From NCBI GenBank assembly GCA_003864495.1, contig ML133402.1:991913-1055912 (forward strand): a DNA stretch of 64,000 nucleotides, in the 5' to 3' direction. The DNA comes from Nemopilema nomurai. Its lineage: Eukaryota; Cnidaria; Scyphozoa; Rhizostomeae; Rhizostomatidae. The translations under genes and the position numbers were made by a program. The notes beneath the pieces were generated by a model. The model made no database searches and had not been told where the DNA came from. It was given only the letters and a program-made list of their open reading frames with translations. Positions 11,609-23,319 of this stretch are shown here, one piece after another. The first letter of the stretch is position 1, and each line of letters starts with the position of its first letter.

Positions 11609-14600
11609 TCTTTAAATTCTTTGTTGCAAAATTTGTACCACGATGTTTGGAGATAGGTAAGGTGCTTTACCATGCTTCACCCATTTCACGGTTTCTGGGG
11701 TCAAAGTTAAGTAAGGACTGATTCGATCTTTAACCATTTTGACCATTTCATGCATTGCCGATAAATGGTTTGGACGTCATGTTTGTAAAGACAGCTGGGG
11801 TTGTTCGAAGCTCCAGATACGTTGCTTGCTGAAGCTTATTTACGCTTTGAGATATTTCCACATGTAGCCATAGATCACCTCAAAGTCATGGTCGGGAAAT
11901 TGTTTTATTAGGATAATCGGGTGAATGTTGATTGCAGCTTTTGGATCGTATGCGGCAATATTCACACGCTTTCGTGATACCACTACACACAATTCTAGTG
12001 AGCACTGCTGTATCCTAGTGAGCACTGCTGTATCCTAGTGAGCACTGCTGTATCCTAGTGAGCACTGCTGTATCCTAGTGAGCACTGCTGTATCCTAGTG
12101 AGCACTGCTGTATGAATGCACTTATCGCAGCAAGGCTAATACGTTTTGTTCATTTGTCGTTTACTGCCATTGTGAAAAGGACTCTTTTCTAGAGTCTCAG
12201 AGGTATCTCCTCACCAATGTCCCGTTTTATTCTCCAATCACTCTCTTTTGGCGAAATATTTCACAGTCTGTTGATACCATAAATTTATCCTGCTTCTCAT
12301 TTGATTCTTTTCTCTTCTCGAACTAGCAAGGGCAAAGGAGACCCGATCACACTGATACATCGGTTTAAGTAGACGGTGGCATCGGCAGCAGACGGTATCT
12401 GCATTCCCTTCAACAGGAGAACAGACACGACGTAAATAAACTCGCAATTGCTAATTTTGCATTTTATTGAATGCGTTATATTGCTTGACATGAATACAGA
12501 TGTGCAGTAGATATCATTACATTAAAGAGATTATCCGTATGACGACAATGCAAAGGAGACAGCTAATAGTAGAATTCTGCACTAACCATAGATCTCCTAT
12601 TTCAAATTATTCGATAATACCTTAGGTCTTTAAATTGGTCATCATTGCCATTAACTTTACTTGATATCCATTCGGTGCTCTTCCCCTTGCAACGCGAAAT
12701 CCCCGCAGTTCCAAGAAAAACATGCCAGTTTCAGTATCTATGTGGTGATGTTTCCTCCACTTTTGGCCCAAAGGATATCTCTTCTGGGCAAATTGTACAT
12801 TTTGACATTTTGAACTAAGAGAAAAGAGCTTTGATGTGCTAAGTGCGTGTATTCTCAGAAATGATGCCGTATACCCTAAATTATGGCTAAGAAATGTTTT
12901 TTTACTGATTTTTTTGTTATTTTTAATGGAAATAACATTGATGTAATCTGTCTCACTTTTCGTAATTAAACCCCTCCCCCTATTAAACTGATCACCCAAT
13001 TTCAGTTGAAACCATTTTTCTCTATAGTTTACATTGATTTCACAATGTGTGGTTACTGGATGTCAAATTGGACCCCTTTCTTCTCCATATTTTCCATCGG
13101 TCTTTGTCATTGAAACACCCACCCACTGAATGTTACGTTGATCGTCGTTTGCCGCCTGTCTCTGGTTTGTTTTGTAGGCTTATCTCTAGTTGCCAGCCCT
13201 AACTGTCGATGTGGTCATTGCTATTGTTTGTTTGCTTACTAGGTTAGCTTGAGGCCTAAGTGGTCTGTATGCAGTTGAGAAGACGTTGTGTAGTCATTTG
13301 AAGGGCGCATTGTGTATTATTCTTTGTTTTATGGTACTGAGTACACCCGGCATCGTCTCTTTCGAACATGCGTAGGTTTTGAATCGGATATATTTTTAGT
13401 TATCTTCATTATATCAGTGAATCGTTAATCGCAAGTGCATATACGCCCATGGGTTTGGAAAACAGAAAGAGTCGGGTTCACCAACCTACGTCTACTGTTA
13501 AAAGCTTAGTGTCAATAAGAGATTACTGTGCATGATCTTTCAGGTTGTTTACAGTTTCTAGCTAGTGAAATTTGTCAAAGGGTTTGTTTTTGGGTATTGG
13601 AAATTCGATGATTCTGTGTGAATTGTCTGCAAGAAGTCAGCACTACCTACATCAACAAGTCGCTCTGAAAATTCTCAAACCCATTACTACCCTTGAGTCT
13701 GTTACCAGGCCCGGTCGCTTAAATGGTGCCATTGGGCTTTTAGCTCCCTACATTGTTCTCTAAATGCTGTTGGAAGCACTCCTTGAGATCTAGTTTCGTC
13801 TTCTCTTCTAACCCTTCTAAGAAGGGAGCTAGACTGAACTGCAGAAACCATTCACTGTTTTTCAACTTAAAACCTCTTGTCTAGGCCCAGGTCATTTCTT
13901 TTTAATTAAATGGGATAAACATATTCAAGGTGGCGAAGGCATTTGAAAAGGAGCTTTTAAGTCGCAAAATCTAACAACTTTTACAATGCAAAATGCTCGT
14001 TTTAAGATTATTTTCAGAATTAATGCTCGTTTTATATAATTTTATCGTAAAATTACATTTCCTTGTTAACGAACGCATTCATTTATAATACTATCGTAAT
14101 ACCTTTGATATATGCTATAGAGTTTAGCCTTTAAATTGCGTTTCTGTTAGCTAGATAAACTACTTAAATACTCATTTCAATTATCAGGTATGATAGAATT
14201 ATTAATAATATTTTATGAAATGTTGTACAATTTGTTTTTGGTGAATTTATCAAGTCTTGTAATATTTTCGTAAACTATCTGCATCGATTCGACTTTTGGT
14301 GTCACTGCATTAGAAACTTTAGAAGGTTCTACTTAGAACCATGATTTTCTAGACTTTAATCAAATCAAGACACTTCCCATTAGTTCAGCCAAATTTCAGT
14401 GTTCGTTTAAATTGATGTGCACCAGCATACCTTCCTTTAGTTCTAAGATGTTTACGATGAAAAGCAAATGCCCGTTTTGATCACCTGACCTAGTGGCTCA
14501 ACAGTTTCTTTTTGCCAATAGCATTTATAATTAGGTAAATTCTACTTTGACGTTACTCTCACAAAAGCATGATTTTTTAACAAACCTGCACACCAGATTC

Positions 14601-15003
14601 CAGGGACTTCGTTGAAGAAGTGTTTTGTTTTATATTGTTATCGAAACATTGAGATCACATTATCGTTATAAAGTTATACGCACAAACTACTCCTTAACTT
14701 TTTGTTTTCATTGACCTACAATACAGGTTAAAAAAGTTCTTTCTTCAGAGTCTCAAAATCTCTGTTTATATGTGTTCTTCGTAAACTTTTTTCATCTATT
14801 TTTTAATAGACAAGTCCACTGTAAGTGAATTGGTCAGGAAGAGGGGATATAGGAAAAGAGAAAAGTTTTCCGATTTTAATAACTTCAGGGAATGGAGCCT
14901 GAACTACGAGACAAACGCTCTTGCATGACTATATTAGCATCAAAGCTGTTGCTTCTGCCGGTATACCCACGTTATATTAATGATCGAGAGGGTGATTTCC
15001 AAG
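11609..15003. other. Intergenic region between the GMC gene and the LINE relic
   Basis: AT-rich DNA. It holds the 20-bp minisatellite listed separately and otherwise only short, unrecognised open frames. The longest is 125 codons on the minus strand, 12622-12999, with no known domain and a non-ATG start. No coding exon, RNA gene or further repeat family could be supported. Confidence 0.5.
11995..12113. repeat. 20-bp tandem minisatellite, 6 near-perfect copies
   Basis: The unit CTAGTGAGCACTGCTGTATC repeats every 20 bases six times. Only the last base of the final unit is lost. Copies show no internal divergence, which points to recent expansion. Confidence 0.95.
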
Positions 15004-15252
15004 ATGACACTACGTAAGAACATCATTGCACGGAAAATGCGTTATTTCGGACATGTCATGAGAAGAAACGGTTTTGTGAAGACATTAATTCAAGGCAGAA
15101 GGTAGAAGAAGACGACAACAACACCATGGTTCAACGACATATCAACCTGGTGTGGGGAAAGTTTGCCAGCCGCCGCAGCTTCGGCAATGGACAGAGAGAG
15201 GTGGCGTGAGATCATAGCAACCACAGCAGCACTTTTCGCGCCACCTGACTAG
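15004..15252 (+). mobile_element. LINE (non-LTR retrotransposon) reverse-transcriptase C-terminal remnant
   Basis: One frame carries the hallmark end of LINE reverse transcriptases. It has an RKMRYFGHVMRR motif, then a QGRR segment, then a PWFNDISTWCG-like stretch, an alanine-rich helix and DRERWREI, before a stop at 15250-15252. An in-frame TAG interrupts it just after QGRR. The 5' part of the element (endonuclease and RT palm) is absent, so this is a dead 5'-truncated copy. The clade cannot be set from so short a piece. Confidence 0.8.
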
Positions 15253-15958
15253 ACTGGCTGAGGGTGATTTCCCCTGGCGGCGGCTTGTCTTAGCGACGCC
15301 AGAAGATGTTGAGGATAATTTTCGCTTTAGCTTAACCAAATAAATAGCGTCACTTTGCCTTCAATTTGACAAACAAATGTGACATAAATAATCTCTTAAT
15401 TGTAACACCCTACCTGTTGTTGTTGCAAGAGGACAACAAGGCTTTCTTGCGAGAGGTTAAAAATAGAGAGTCGTTCATTATGAATTTAAGCCGTAACAAA
15501 ATAAAGATGCCTCTGTGAGCTATTGCAAGAGCCTCCAGACCGCTAACTTCCAATGAATTGGAAAGTAAAAATAGAGCTACCTAGTTTGGTTCCACAACTG
15601 GGTCTCAATCTAACAAACCAAAGATCGTGTTTTCGTGAAAAGCAAAGAAGATAAATTAAAACACGGTTGCATTGACAGAACATATAAAAGTATGTTGGAA
15701 TTTAATTTATGCAATATTGGCAACGAGGAAAGTGGGGCTAACTGACTTCATGAACAAAATTTGTGGCCGTCTTCTATAAACATGAAAAAGTTATACAGGA
15801 TGCGATGGCACTTTTTTCTAAGGTAGTTTTGTCTCAATTTTGTTCCCTCGATTTGTGAGGGAGGTAAGTGCTTGCCATTTTCCAAATACGAAATCGCTTA
15901 TGTCAGCATCCGTTGGAAATGAAAAAGAGGTTATGTGCAGTGCACATGGTGAGGGAAA
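15253..15958. other. Intergenic and putative promoter region of the SMYD5 gene
   Basis: AT-rich stretch between the LINE relic and the SMYD5 start codon. No coding exon or clear repeat was seen. It probably contains the SMYD5 promoter and 5' UTR, but no TATA box or other defined element stands out. Confidence 0.4.
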
Positions 15959-18900
15959 ATGGCTGCCGCCGATGAACATGGCTGTAATGTTGACAAAATT
16001 GTTTACTGTAAAGTTTCGCCTCAAAAAGGAAAAGGCTTGTACGCAAGAAATAAAATAAATGAAGGCGATGAAATTCTAGTTGAAACGCCACTGATTTGCT
16101 GCCAATTTTCTTGGAATTCGTTTTATAAGTATCTGGCATGTGACCATTGCCTCAAGTCGCTTGAAACGGCAGAGGAGATGGCAAGAAGACTCAGCGGAAA
16201 TTACACGTTGCAGCTCCAATACAAAGAATGCTGCGACATCGAAAACACCAAGTGCTGTTATACGAAGTGTCCAGCATGCTCAGTACGTTGTTTTTTTAGA
16301 CGAGGCCTAGCTGCCTTTTTACCAAAAAGTATTTGAATACTGTTGAATTATTTCAGTTAAATCTCATTCCTTTTACAGATTGTATGGGAACAGCCTTTTT
16401 TAAATCTTTAATCGTTTTAGGTAAAATATTGTTCAGAAGAATGTAGACAAGATGCTTACAACTCATATCATGAAATTTTATGCCTGGGGGCCTCAGGAGA
16501 AGACCAAGAGCATCCTTTCAACAAGATTGATGAAGTATGGAGGTAACTGTTTTTATCTTGCTTAGTTTATAGTTTTGCTCTATTTTGAATATAGTGGAAA
16601 ACAAAGCATATCATCCAGTAAAAACAATAATTTGACTTGGGCAGAATCAGTAGTCAATGAAGGTACTATCTAAGAGTAATAGAATACAGAAACATAAATT
16701 GTTTGTCCTGGTCACCAATATAAAGGTGAGATCTGTTGTACTTTAAAGAGTATGACAATTTTGAACTTACTGTTACTAATTTTTTGTAACTTGAAAGTCA
16801 ATGTTATTTACAAGAGAGTCTGAGAAAGATAACCTGAAATGCTTTTCTAGAAATATGCATTACCCACCGGAAACAACAACAATCTGGTTGATATGCAGGA
16901 TGATTGCTTCTGTTGTCAAGGTAACAACCCATTCAATTTACTCTCTTTGTTTGAAGCTTATGTGTGCTCTAGTGTTCTTCATCTAACCAATACTGTAGAG
17001 ACAAAGCATGTATAATTTTAGTTACATTTTTATAATTTTTGGTGCCTTTTCAAATAATGTGACCCATTGAAGTTACCCCAGTTGGAGCCATTAACTTCTC
17101 TAAGTCAGGATAACATAGAGAATGATCAGTTTGGAACTGAAAGCTTTTGGCTCATATGCAATGAAATGTATTGCTATGATAATTTATTTTTTCTCTTTCT
17201 TGCAACATTAGGCCAAAGATCCAGATGCAGTTCTCAGGCAATACTCAACTTTTTGCAGCAGCCCGGTTAATATGCAAAACAAAATGGCACATAAGTTGCT
17301 TGGTGACAATTTTAAGGTAGTCATTAATCATTAGTCATTTGATCAAGTTAGCTCTACTTCAAAACATTTTGCAACTACAAAAGATTTTCTGGCCAAGAAG
17401 TTTCATTTATCCAATTTGAATGCTCTCTCTGTAACTGCCAAGCCTGTTAGCTATTAAGTATTTTGTTATATTTTTTAATGGATGGCAAATGAAAAATTAA
17501 CACGCGAAATCATGCAGTCAAGCTTAACTCATCTCTGTTCATCTAACATTAATCTTTGTCTTTAACTTTCTGTGCAGGAAAATTTGGAACTCCTGAGAAA
17601 CATGTTGCTGAACACATTCTATAATCAAAGAATGGAGCATGTAAGCAAAGCTGATTGATTGTTGAGTGCCTAGTCGTCTGGCCCTAATGATTAGTGCCAG
17701 GGTAGATTGTTAAACCTCTGAAGCCTTCTCTTCCCCTTGTCTACATGACAGAACACTTAACCAGTAAGAAGGAAGTAGAGGCTTTTCATGTCTTTGGTTG
17801 CTGACTTGTTATGGACCATGGTAAGATAAGTTCACTGCCTAAACCAATCTTAATACTGGGATGTGAAGAAACCTCAAACAGCATAGCAGTTGATAATCAG
17901 GCAGTAAAAAGGATTTTTATATGAACAATAGCAAATGTAAAAGATGCCATTCATTGCTGGTATAATTTAAAAATGGGAGTACGTTGATGGAGATCTACTC
18001 AAATCAATTCACATGTCAGGATTTTTAGCTAAAACTTTACTTTGAAATAAGGTAACTCAAATTCATGCAATGAAAAAACAGAAAGAAAACTAGAGAATTT
18101 TTGAAAGAGGTGGTGCTTATCAGACAATGTCTTGGATGGCAGGTTTCTAATTCAAAACATATATGCAGTTACCGTAATGAGAGGTCTTGATACAATCGAG
18201 CAGACTTAATCCTTTCAAATCTTGTGCAGTATGCTCGAAGAGTATGCATTTTCTTAGGGCTAGTTCTATTCTTTTAAAAAGTGCTTGAGGTACTTAAATG
18301 TTTTATTGGCACCCTGTTGCTTATTCTTTACGTGACCAATGCTCTATGAAATAAGAACACCAGCGGATTTCAGTTGAGGGTTTCTTGGAATGTGCTTATC
18401 CTAAAATTGACTGCATTATTTTCAATCAAATGTTGCTTTTCTTCTTGCGCATATAATCTGACTTGTTACTTTTTGTTTTATGAGTGTGCATTTTCATTGA
18501 CACAGCTTTTAATTTTTTCCAAAGATCATTGATTGTTTATGTCTCGAACCAAGATATGAAATGTTGTTTCTCCAAAGTTTTCAATTGAACGTAGCCACTA
18601 ATGTTTTTATGAAGTCTAATAGTGATCTACACCTTAAAGGGTTCGGGTCTGGGCACCTTGAACTGGTAGACCGTCTTATTTCGTGCTTTTGATTTTTAGT
18701 GCATACTCTATGCTGATGGTCATATTATTTTGCTTTGATTTGGCTTTGCTAAACCGATGCTATCTTTTTATGTAAGTGGCTATCTCCTGATGGTTTCCCT
18801 GCATTGATGGCGACAATAGGTATGAATGGACAAGGAATCGGAACTAGGTACGTGCCCTGCAGTGACGTAGAAAACAGTTATTAGGTCAAGCAATGACCAA

Positions 18901-21436
18901 TCTGTGCAAGCCTTCTGAGAATTCTAAGCCCATTATTAGTATAATTAAGACATTTCAAGAGCCAAGAACTATTTTAGCAATGCAAAGAATGGAGTCTAGA
19001 ACTGCTTTATACAAAAACTATTCCTACAAGTGTACATAAATGAATCTTCCTTCTGCATTTGTTAAATAACGCAGTCTCGGTATACATCGGAACTTTGTTA
19101 AGCAATTGTAGGCAAGTCACAATTCTGTCACAATTGAGACTCTCAAATTCAAACGACCGTTATCAAATCCTACCAATAAAGTATCCTTTATTGTGTATAC
19201 GCTTTATATTACATGCCTATTTATAGAGCATCTTGTTGCTGGTAGATTGTTTTTATTTATTTTTAGCTCCCTAAGTCAGTACGTAAACAAGGTTGATGCG
19301 TTGGACATCAATGAAGATGACCGGAAATATGTCGACGCCCAAATAGACCGTCTTTATGAGGATATTGAAAAAGGTATGGATTAGAGAGTTGCTTGCTGCG
19401 AAAGCACTAGAGTAGCAAGTCCAGCGGAGAAAGGAACTATAATGACATCAGCTCTACAAAATATTGACACCCTCCACATGACCATACATTGACGTAGAGT
19501 CAACTTCTGCCTCGTTTAATGTGCTTAGCAAGACTGGGCTCTTACAACCTTAATCTAGTCACTGATATTGCACTAGTTTATTTTTTATTCAGTCACTTTA
19601 TACTCAGCGATATTACATTCAGTGGTATTACACTTAGTGATGTTGATATTGTAATGATAATTTACTTAGTGATATAGTCTGCAGTAAAATTGTACTATTA
19701 CTTTAAATATAAGGTTTTTTTGCCTACCTACTAGCCTTTTTTGTTTTCTTGATTTTATACAGAAGCAGGTCAATTCTTGAATTGTGAAGGGTCCGGACTA
19801 TATGCCAAACAAAGTTGCTGTGAGTATCTTGTGCTAGAGAGAAACCTTCGTGATACAACAAAATAAAAACTTTTTTTCAAAGTCCATTTGTGTCCATAAT
19901 TATGCATTTTTCAATCTGTGATGAAAGTGGGCAAATCTTCCTTTTGCTATGCCAAGCTACATTTTTTAAGTTTCAAGAACCAGTCTATAGTGTTTCTTGC
20001 AACTTGAGTTGAAAGCTACAGGCTTGACGAGATGTATTGATAAAGCATGTCCCATCTTAACGTCGAGTTTATGATAAGATGAGTTTTTCTTCTTCCCAAA
20101 GAGAATGCTACTAAGACTTCAATTTTCTTTGACACAATTCCATATTTGTTGCTTCCATTTCAGAGATCGTTTGAAGTTTTATTTTATATATTCACTACGT
20201 TTTTTCTATTCATCCTCGACATGTCTGAGTAAATTCTATTCTGCAAAACAGTACTTTTTGCCCATTCGTCAAGTTGGTATTACATTTTCAAATTATGTTT
20301 TCCTTTTAGGCAACCACAGCTGCGACCCAAACGCGGAAGTCACCTTCCCACACAACAATTCCACACTCGTATTGGTCGCAATTAGAGATATTGAACAAGA
20401 TGAGGTTTGTATCATTTATCAGGTTTGAATTCTAAATTGCGAAAGTTTGTAGTATTTATACCACGTGCACGGAGAACGGTTATCAGGTGACTTTGTGCGA
20501 TCAACTTGGGTTTTTTAAACAAAAATGGGGTCTCTTTATTCGTTGCTCTTTTTCCTTGAGGATTTTACAGGGAAAAGTTTTGTAGTCGACATTGGGGGTT
20601 GAGCTACCTATTGGTAGAAATCTTTTTCAACACATCAGAAAATTGTGCTAATACATTTCCAAAGGGATGGTCGTTTGGTATCTATCTAATGCAAAATTTT
20701 GCTGAATACACCTAAATAAAGCAATTAGAATATTGAGAAATGAGAAATTTTCAGAATATTTTGTTCGGAGAGTTAATGCCTCACATTGGCTGTTGATTTG
20801 AGGTTTTTATAACCCCTAAAACTGACTGGGGACGACCTGTTGGTTTTCCTGTTTTCGTTCTGCTTTATAAAAAGTTGTGCTGTTAATGTGCGTGCAGATC
20901 TAAATTGCTTTGGCATAAGCCTTTGCTGAATCACGTGATCAAGCAACTGCATTCCCTTTCATAGGAGATCTGTATCAGTTACCTAGATGAATGCCAACGA
21001 GATCGCAGTAGACATAGTAGGCAGAAAATACTGAGGTATGTGTCGACATTTTCAAAAAAGGACCACTCCTTGAGATGTTTCTTGAAATAGGTCCATTTCT
21101 CTTATGTTATCGCTTAATGTGCCTAAATTTCCACTGAGATGTTATTACAAGATATCACGAGCTCTAAGTTTCTTAGAATAAGAGTGTTGCATGCAATCAC
21201 TAAAAAACATTTACTTGACAGATCTTATTTTATTTTATTTCATTTCGTGAAACTGATTTAATTTTATTTTGGTACTCATGGCATATCTTCTTTTCGTATT
21301 TCTGACATTTCGCAAACTTTTCTTCAACAGAGAAAACTACTTGTTCAACTGCTCATGTCCCGTTTGCGAATCGCAGTGCGACACTGCCGATCAGACGTCA
21401 TCGGAGGAAGATGATGATTTTGATGATGACCAATAA
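15959..21436 (+). CDS. SMYD5: SMYD5, SET and MYND domain lysine methyltransferase
   Basis: Exons: 15959-16282, 16421-16542, 16851-16920, 17212-17316, 17578-17640, 18777-18847, 19267-19373, 19763-19819, 20310-20404, 20965-21035, 21331-21436. They join in phase to 396 aa, close to vertebrate SMYD5. The SET fold begins with [17 protein letters not shown] and is split by a MYND-type Cys cluster: CDHC, then CPAC across the exon 1/2 joint to YCSEEC. The SAM-binding and catalytic block NHSCDPNAE is at residues 308-316, followed by EICISYLD and the Cys-rich [12 protein letters not shown]. Family-specific blocks are HYPPET, LLGDNFK, NGQGIGTS and FLNCEGSGL. The acidic C-terminus ([11 protein letters not shown]) is a shorter version of the glutamate tail of vertebrate SMYD5. 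SMYD5 has been reported to methylate histone sites and ribosomal protein eL40. No anomaly was seen. Confidence 0.96.
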
Positions 21437-23319
21437 GAACAAGAATTATTGCGAATTATTGCAGCGATTTATCTTTTTCACTGATGTCAGATTGCAACAT
21501 GGCTTTGTGTTGGCTCAGCAGAAACGTCCACTGATCCCTTATCGACGCCCTCGTGGTTAGGCCTTGTTATGACGAATGTTGATCATCGTTGCATTTTCCA
21601 ATGAAATACAAATTAGGCTCACTAGCTTAATGTGTGTTCGAATTATCTCGACTGTTCGAGTTATTATTGTTCCTCCAGCCCCCAGTACCCACAGCCTGTG
21701 CACCGTGGCAGTTATGATTACATTGAAACAAACCTCAATGCTACCTGCCAAAGACTTAGGGGGATGGGGCGATAATAGGGGAGGGGGCGATAATGGTGGG
21801 GGTGATAATGGTGGGGGTGAAGCTTTGGCAAGAATTGTACGCTTCGATTTTTCGAGTTTTTTGTTTCTAGGTATATGATATTGCAATGTTTTAAGCCCTA
21901 CGTTTCTCAATAATTTAAATAATGTCTAATTGCTGCTCTGAAATTACTATTTGGAATGGAAAGTAAAAAATTATCGTAGACAATTGAATTTCTTGTTAGT
22001 GTTTCTTGGGAAGTGGTCAATTTATAGATTTTAGCTGATACAATATGTTGGCGTTTCTCTCCCATACAAGAAGGCACAAAATTTATGAAATGTTACTCGT
22101 ACACCCTTTTTCGGAAATGACTTGTTCAGACAAAGCTTTTGTGCATGTTTTAAGATTGTAAAATTTTGGTCTCCATCAGCGCCGCCGACAGGCGGCTTGG
22201 GCCCCGGGGCAGAGTCCCGGTCGGAGGCCGGGAGTCGGATCCAAAAAAAAAATTTGGGGCCACGTCCATTATTTCAAATTATTTTAATGGGAAACGCCCA
22301 TTATTTCCAAACTTTTGTGCACGTTATAGAATATGAATAAAATATCCTAAAATGTAATAAAATCATTAATTCTAAAGATAAGCGATTTAAATACGCTTTT
22401 GATCACACCCTCTTAGCTGATTAAAGTGAACTTCAAAATGTGCTCCTTCAATTCTGGTTATTTTTTTTTCTAATGAGCTACACAATGTTAAAATCTAAAA
22501 TGAAAGCAAGTATTCATTCTACGCACTTTTATATAGAAAATCCCATAGAACTATGTATTTCATAAAGCTTTATGCAACGATTCTAAATGCAAACATGACA
22601 CACCTGAACTGGCCATAGATTAAAACAAGATTATATGGGTTACCTGATTTTTGCAGGGTTCCCTCCCACCAATATGTACAATTTTGCCAAACTCAGGGAA
22701 ACTCAGCTTAAAAGATGAATCTGTAAATTTTTCATGTATGTGAAAAAATTTTCATCATAATTTGGAGGCCCCTTTCAGGCCGACTGGTCTTCATATCCAC
22801 TCAGACTGATTGTAGTGTAGAGTGCTGTTCTCCCATTGGCAGTGATTTCAAATTATGTCTGCCTACTTCACTCATCAATTATAATAGAATTCTACTTTCA
22901 CTAGCCATCTGGTTCTGAGATATAACACGGAAACCAAAACTTATTACTTTAATTCCGAGAGCTAAAAATTTTTTTGTCAAAGCATATGGAAAATTGTGGA
23001 CTACTTCATAAAACGAGACTAGAGGCCTGGGCTCTATTGATGGATTTGCTTGCGCATGTGCGTGATTTACCGCCAAAAATAAGAAGAAAATCGAAATGAT
23101 GTTTACGGAACCAGAGTAAACCAGAGGCTACATAACTTCAGCGTTTGTTATGAAATATTATGTTACCATTTTGACGAATTATTATGGGATTTATGCCGCT
23201 TAAAGGAGGCGAACATTTTTCCTAAAGCCTTACAAGGATATGTGATTTGCTATGGTGTGAAACAAAGTTTTGAATAGGCCGTTCCTCTTGACATCAGCCA
23301 TCAGGTATTGTGAATTTTC
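21437..23319. other. 3' UTR and intergenic region between SMYD5 and TOPBP1
   Basis: Contains the G-rich repeat at 21758-21820 and a GC-rich patch at about 22181-22235, where a GCCGCC...GGCGGC hairpin is followed by GGGCCCCGGGG. A possible poly(A) signal AATAAA lies at 22336-22341, 900 bases after the SMYD5 stop. The last few hundred bases should hold the TOPBP1 promoter, with no clear core element. No further gene was seen. Confidence 0.45.
21758..21820 (+). repeat. G-rich degenerate repeat, potential G-quadruplex
   Basis: Six or more runs of four to five Gs are spaced by ATGG- and CGATAAT-like spacers, with a GGTGATAATGGTGG-type unit repeated near the end. The run number and spacing satisfy the usual G-quadruplex pattern. 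It sits downstream of SMYD5, probably in its 3' UTR or just beyond. Confidence 0.7.

Noticed and set aside
12622..12999. Minus-strand 125-codon frame
   Set aside because: No recognised motif, non-ATG start and no splice context; treated as chance.
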